A stretch of 64,000 bases of DNA from Sphingomonas yantingensis. Its GTDB lineage: Bacteria > Pseudomonadota > Alphaproteobacteria > Sphingomonadales > Sphingomonadaceae. Below are positions 61,849-64,000 of this stretch, piece after piece; within the stretch, counting starts at the first letter, position 1, and every line of letters begins with the position of its first letter. The DNA is taken from contig NZ_JACIJJ010000002.1 of NCBI RefSeq assembly GCF_014199325.1, positions 310,001-374,000 of the forward strand, in the 5' to 3' direction. The position numbers and the translations under genes were made by a program. Below the pieces are notes generated by a model. That model saw only the letters and a program-made list of their open reading frames with translations, was not told where the DNA came from and made no database searches.

Positions 61849-62837
61849 TTCTCGTCCCCATAGATGGCGACGACGCGCTCGCCGCCTGCGCTCACTCGGC
61901 CGCGATACATGCCGGGGGTGTTGAAGCTCCACGCCATCTCGCCGGTCGGCCCGGTGACGATGACGCCGCCGGTGCCGCCGAGCGCCTTCGTCTCCGCCAT
62001 CACCGTGTCGGCGGCGACCTTGAGGCTCTCGCCCTTGAAGCGGACGCGCGCGCAGATTTCGTGCGCCACGCCCTCGCGGATGAAGAACTCGCCCGCACCG
62101 GTGGCGGAGATCGCACAGGCGCGATCGTCGGCATAGGTACCCGCACCGATCAGCGGCGAATCGCCGATCCGGCCCCAGCGCTTGCCCGTGACGCCCCCGG
62201 TCGAGGTGGCGGCGGCGACATGCCCCTTCGCGTCGCGCGCGACCGCGCCGACTGTGCCGTATTTCATGTCGATGTCGAATGCATCGGCCTTGCGCGACTT
62301 CAGCTCGTCAAGCTGGCGGCGGCGCTCCTCGGTCCCGAACCAGTCGGGGCCGGCCTGCTCAAGCCCCTCTTCCTTCGAAAAGGCATCGGCCCCCGCGCCC
62401 GCCAGCATCACGTGCGGGCTGTTCTCCATCACCCGGCGGGCAAGGCCGATCGGGTTCTTCGTCGCGGTGACGCCTGCGACCGCACCCGCCTTGCGGGTCG
62501 CCCCCTCCATGATCGCTGCGTCGAGCTCGTTCTTCCCCTCATAGGTGAAGACCGCGCCGCGCCCGGCGTTGAAGCTCGGATCGTCCTCCAGCACGCGCAC
62601 CGCCGCCTCGACCGCATCGAGCGCGCTGCCGCCGCCGGCCAGCACCTTCTGTCCCGCGGTAAGCGCGGCATCGAGGCCCGCGCGCGCCGCTTCCTCCCGC
62701 TCGCGCGTCATCCGCTCGCGCTCGATCACGCCGGCGCCGCCATGGATGACGAGGGTCCAGCCGATCTTGTCGTCGGCATGGGCAGGGGCGGCGGTCATGG
62801 CGAGCACTCCGGCAAGGGCGAGGAAGCGGATGGACAT
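61845..62837 (-). CDS. Isoaspartyl peptidase / L-asparaginase, exported
   Basis: A 330-residue plant-type (Ntn-hydrolase) asparaginase or isoaspartyl peptidase. It has a signal peptide with cleavage after APAHA, then WTLVIHGGAGV. Autocleavage would expose the nucleophile Thr in MKYGTVGAVARD. The glycine-rich GDSPLIGAGTYADDRACAIS block is conserved. It degrades isoaspartyl dipeptides or asparagine in the periplasm. Translational coupling to the nuclease is indicated by the GTGA overlap. It is divergent from the M16 protease. Confidence 0.92.
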   Translation of the reverse strand: MSIRFLALAGVLAMTAAPAHADDKIGWTLVIHGGAGVIERERMTREREEAARAGLDAALTAGQKVLAGGGSALDAVEAAVRVLEDDPSFNAGRGAVFTYEGKNELDAAIMEGATRKAGAVAGVTATKNPIGLARRVMENSPHVMLAGAGADAFSKEEGLEQAGPDWFGTEERRRQLDELKSRKADAFDIDMKYGTVGAVARDAKGHVAAATSTGGVTGKRWGRIGDSPLIGAGTYADDRACAISATGAGEFFIREGVAHEICARVRFKGESLKVAADTVMAETKALGGTGGVIVTGPTGEMAWSFNTPGMYRGRVSAGGERVVAIYGDEK

Positions 62838-62950
62838 GGCGAACCTCGGAATCGTGGATGCCCGCGCCCTTGCCAGAAACGCGCGCCGCTTGCACGCCCC
62901 GGCAGGCCCGCTATCGTCACAATCGAAACTGCCGAGAGGGCCTTGAATCC

Positions 62951-64000
62951 GTGCGTTCTTTCCTGATGATCGGTGCCGCGCTGTCGGCGCTTTCGACCCC
63001 GCTTCTCGCCCGCCCCGCCGATCCGGCCCCCGCGCCCGTCGCCGACCTCATCAAGTCGGTCGACATTCCATACGAGACCTTCACGCTGAAGAACGGCCTG
63101 CGCGTCCTCGTCCACACCGACCGCAAGGCGCCCGTCGTCGCAGTGTCGGTCTGGTACGACGTGGGGTCGAAGCACGAGCCCAAGGGTAAGACCGGCTTCG
63201 CGCACCTGTTCGAGCATCTGATGTTTAACGGGACCGAGAACTCGCCCGGCGACTTCTTCGATCCCCTGCGCTCAGCGGGCGCGACCGACTTCAACGGCAC
63301 GACGAGCTTCGACCGCACAAATTATTTCGAGACGGTGCCGCGCGCGGCGCTCGACCGGGTGCTGTTCATGGAAAGCGACCGCATGGGCTATCTGCTCGGC
63401 GCGGTGACGCAAGGGGTGCTCGATGAGCAGCGCGGCGTCGTCCAGAACGAGAAGCGACAGGGCGACAACCAGCCCTATGGCCTCGTCCGCTACAAGTCGG
63501 TCGAGGGGCTGTTTCCCGTCGGCCACCCTTATCACCACTCGACGATCGGTTCGATGGCGGACCTGTCGGCCGCCAGCCTTGCCGACGTGAAGACGTGGTT
63601 TCGGAGCTATTACGGCCCCAACAATGCCGTCGTCGCGCTGGCGGGCGATATCGACGTGGCGACCGCCCGCCCGCTGATGGAGAAATATTTCGGCGGCATC
63701 CCCGCCGGACCAAAGGTCGTCGCGCCCGACGCGCCTGTCCCGACGCTGCCCGCGCCGGTCAGCGAGACGATCACCGATCGCGTCGCGACCACGCGGCTCT
63801 ATCGCTATTGGGCGGTGCCGGGCCTTCGCGACGGCGATTCCGCGCTGCTCGACGTGGCGGCGGGGGCACTGGGCGGCCTCGCCAGCTCGCGGCTCGATAC
63901 CGAACTGGTCCGCAAGCAGAAGGTGGCGGTCAGCGTTTCGGCCTATAATCAGTCGTTCACGCAGGTCGGCATCTTCGGCGTGACGATGGACGTGGCGCCG
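62951..64000 (+). CDS. M16 family metalloprotease (partial)
   Basis: The first 350 codons of a zinc insulinase-type protease, open to the window end. The GTG at 62951 follows GAGAGGG and begins with a signal peptide (RSFLMIGAALSALSTPLLA). The inverted zinc motif HxxEH is HLFEH, in GFAHLFEHLMFNGTEN, with the distal Glu in VVQNEKRQ. The rest of the first M16 domain (SYYGPNNAVVALAGD) is present; the second domain lies beyond the edge. It probably acts in the periplasm. Confidence 0.92.
   Translation, partial: MRSFLMIGAALSALSTPLLARPADPAPAPVADLIKSVDIPYETFTLKNGLRVLVHTDRKAPVVAVSVWYDVGSKHEPKGKTGFAHLFEHLMFNGTENSPGDFFDPLRSAGATDFNGTTSFDRTNYFETVPRAALDRVLFMESDRMGYLLGAVTQGVLDEQRGVVQNEKRQGDNQPYGLVRYKSVEGLFPVGHPYHHSTIGSMADLSAASLADVKTWFRSYYGPNNAVVALAGDIDVATARPLMEKYFGGIPAGPKVVAPDAPVPTLPAPVSETITDRVATTRLYRYWAVPGLRDGDSALLDVAAGALGGLASSRLDTELVRKQKVAVSVSAYNQSFTQVGIFGVTMDVAP

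Noticed and set aside
1..64000. CRISPR arrays, insertion sequences, prophage, tRNA and rRNA genes
   Set aside because: No direct-repeat/spacer array, transposase, integrase, phage structural gene, cloverleaf or rRNA signature was found on either strand. Cryptic tRNAs cannot be excluded without a covariance search.

Overview
The window is a GC-rich, gene-dense chromosomal segment that looks like an alphaproteobacterium of the order Sphingomonadales (Sphingomonas or a close relative). The support is: two TonB-dependent outer-membrane receptors embedded in glycan loci with SapC, cupin-like and tryptophan-halogenase-like partners; a COQ9 gene; a crtZ carotenoid hydroxylase; an Atm1-type ABC exporter; and a circularly permuted ssrA (two-piece tmRNA) whose tag reads ANDNEALAIAA, an alphaproteobacterial-type tag. 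No phage, transposase, CRISPR array, rRNA or tRNA was seen.

Layout. 1-11079 is a first glycan locus: cupin-like (partial) and SapC genes diverge from a TonB-dependent receptor followed by a flavin halogenase-like gene; then a GH95 alpha-L-fucosidase-type enzyme diverges from a sialate O-acetylesterase-type enzyme and a Tat-exported Gfo/Idh/MocA oxidoreductase. 11148-12512 is L-serine deaminase. 12646-20635 is a second glycan locus: a GH3 beta-glucosidase diverges from a LacI-type regulator, which overlaps a carboxypeptidase-regulatory-domain TonB receptor, followed by a GH144-like (COG5368) glucanase. This set suggests uptake and breakdown of a beta-1,2-glucan. Two cre-like LacI-family operators (7996-8009 and 15021-15034) lie in the two divergent control regions.

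20636-21363 carries no protein gene but holds the permuted tmRNA gene on the minus strand and an inverted-repeat element. 21364-42400 is mostly housekeeping: Rrf2 regulator, Old Yellow Enzyme, EamA transporter, COQ9, gltX, prs, crtZ, sucC, etfBA, nhaA, a DUF389 membrane protein, Atm1 transporter, alpha/beta hydrolase, recQ and a sterol-desaturase-family protein. Two orphan genes (31436-32062, 38050-38385) look less GC-rich than their neighbours. 42477-50195 has a miniature PAS-chemoreceptor, a class A penicillin-binding protein, purEK, and a methyltransferase/GtrA pair divergent from a GT-C-like membrane protein.

50238-60837 is an envelope and recombination block: pepN, ruvA, then a GH10 xylanase and a tiny TonB-C-terminal-domain protein interposed before ruvB, ybgC and tolQRAB-pal. 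60958-64000 has a secreted S1/P1 nuclease, a secreted isoaspartyl peptidase/asparaginase, and the first 350 codons of an M16 metalloprotease cut by the window edge.

Dispersed palindromic inverted-pair repeats recur between genes (12520, 20783, 26963, 45331, 47071, 60844). They fall into recognisable subfamilies and mostly sit at operon ends.
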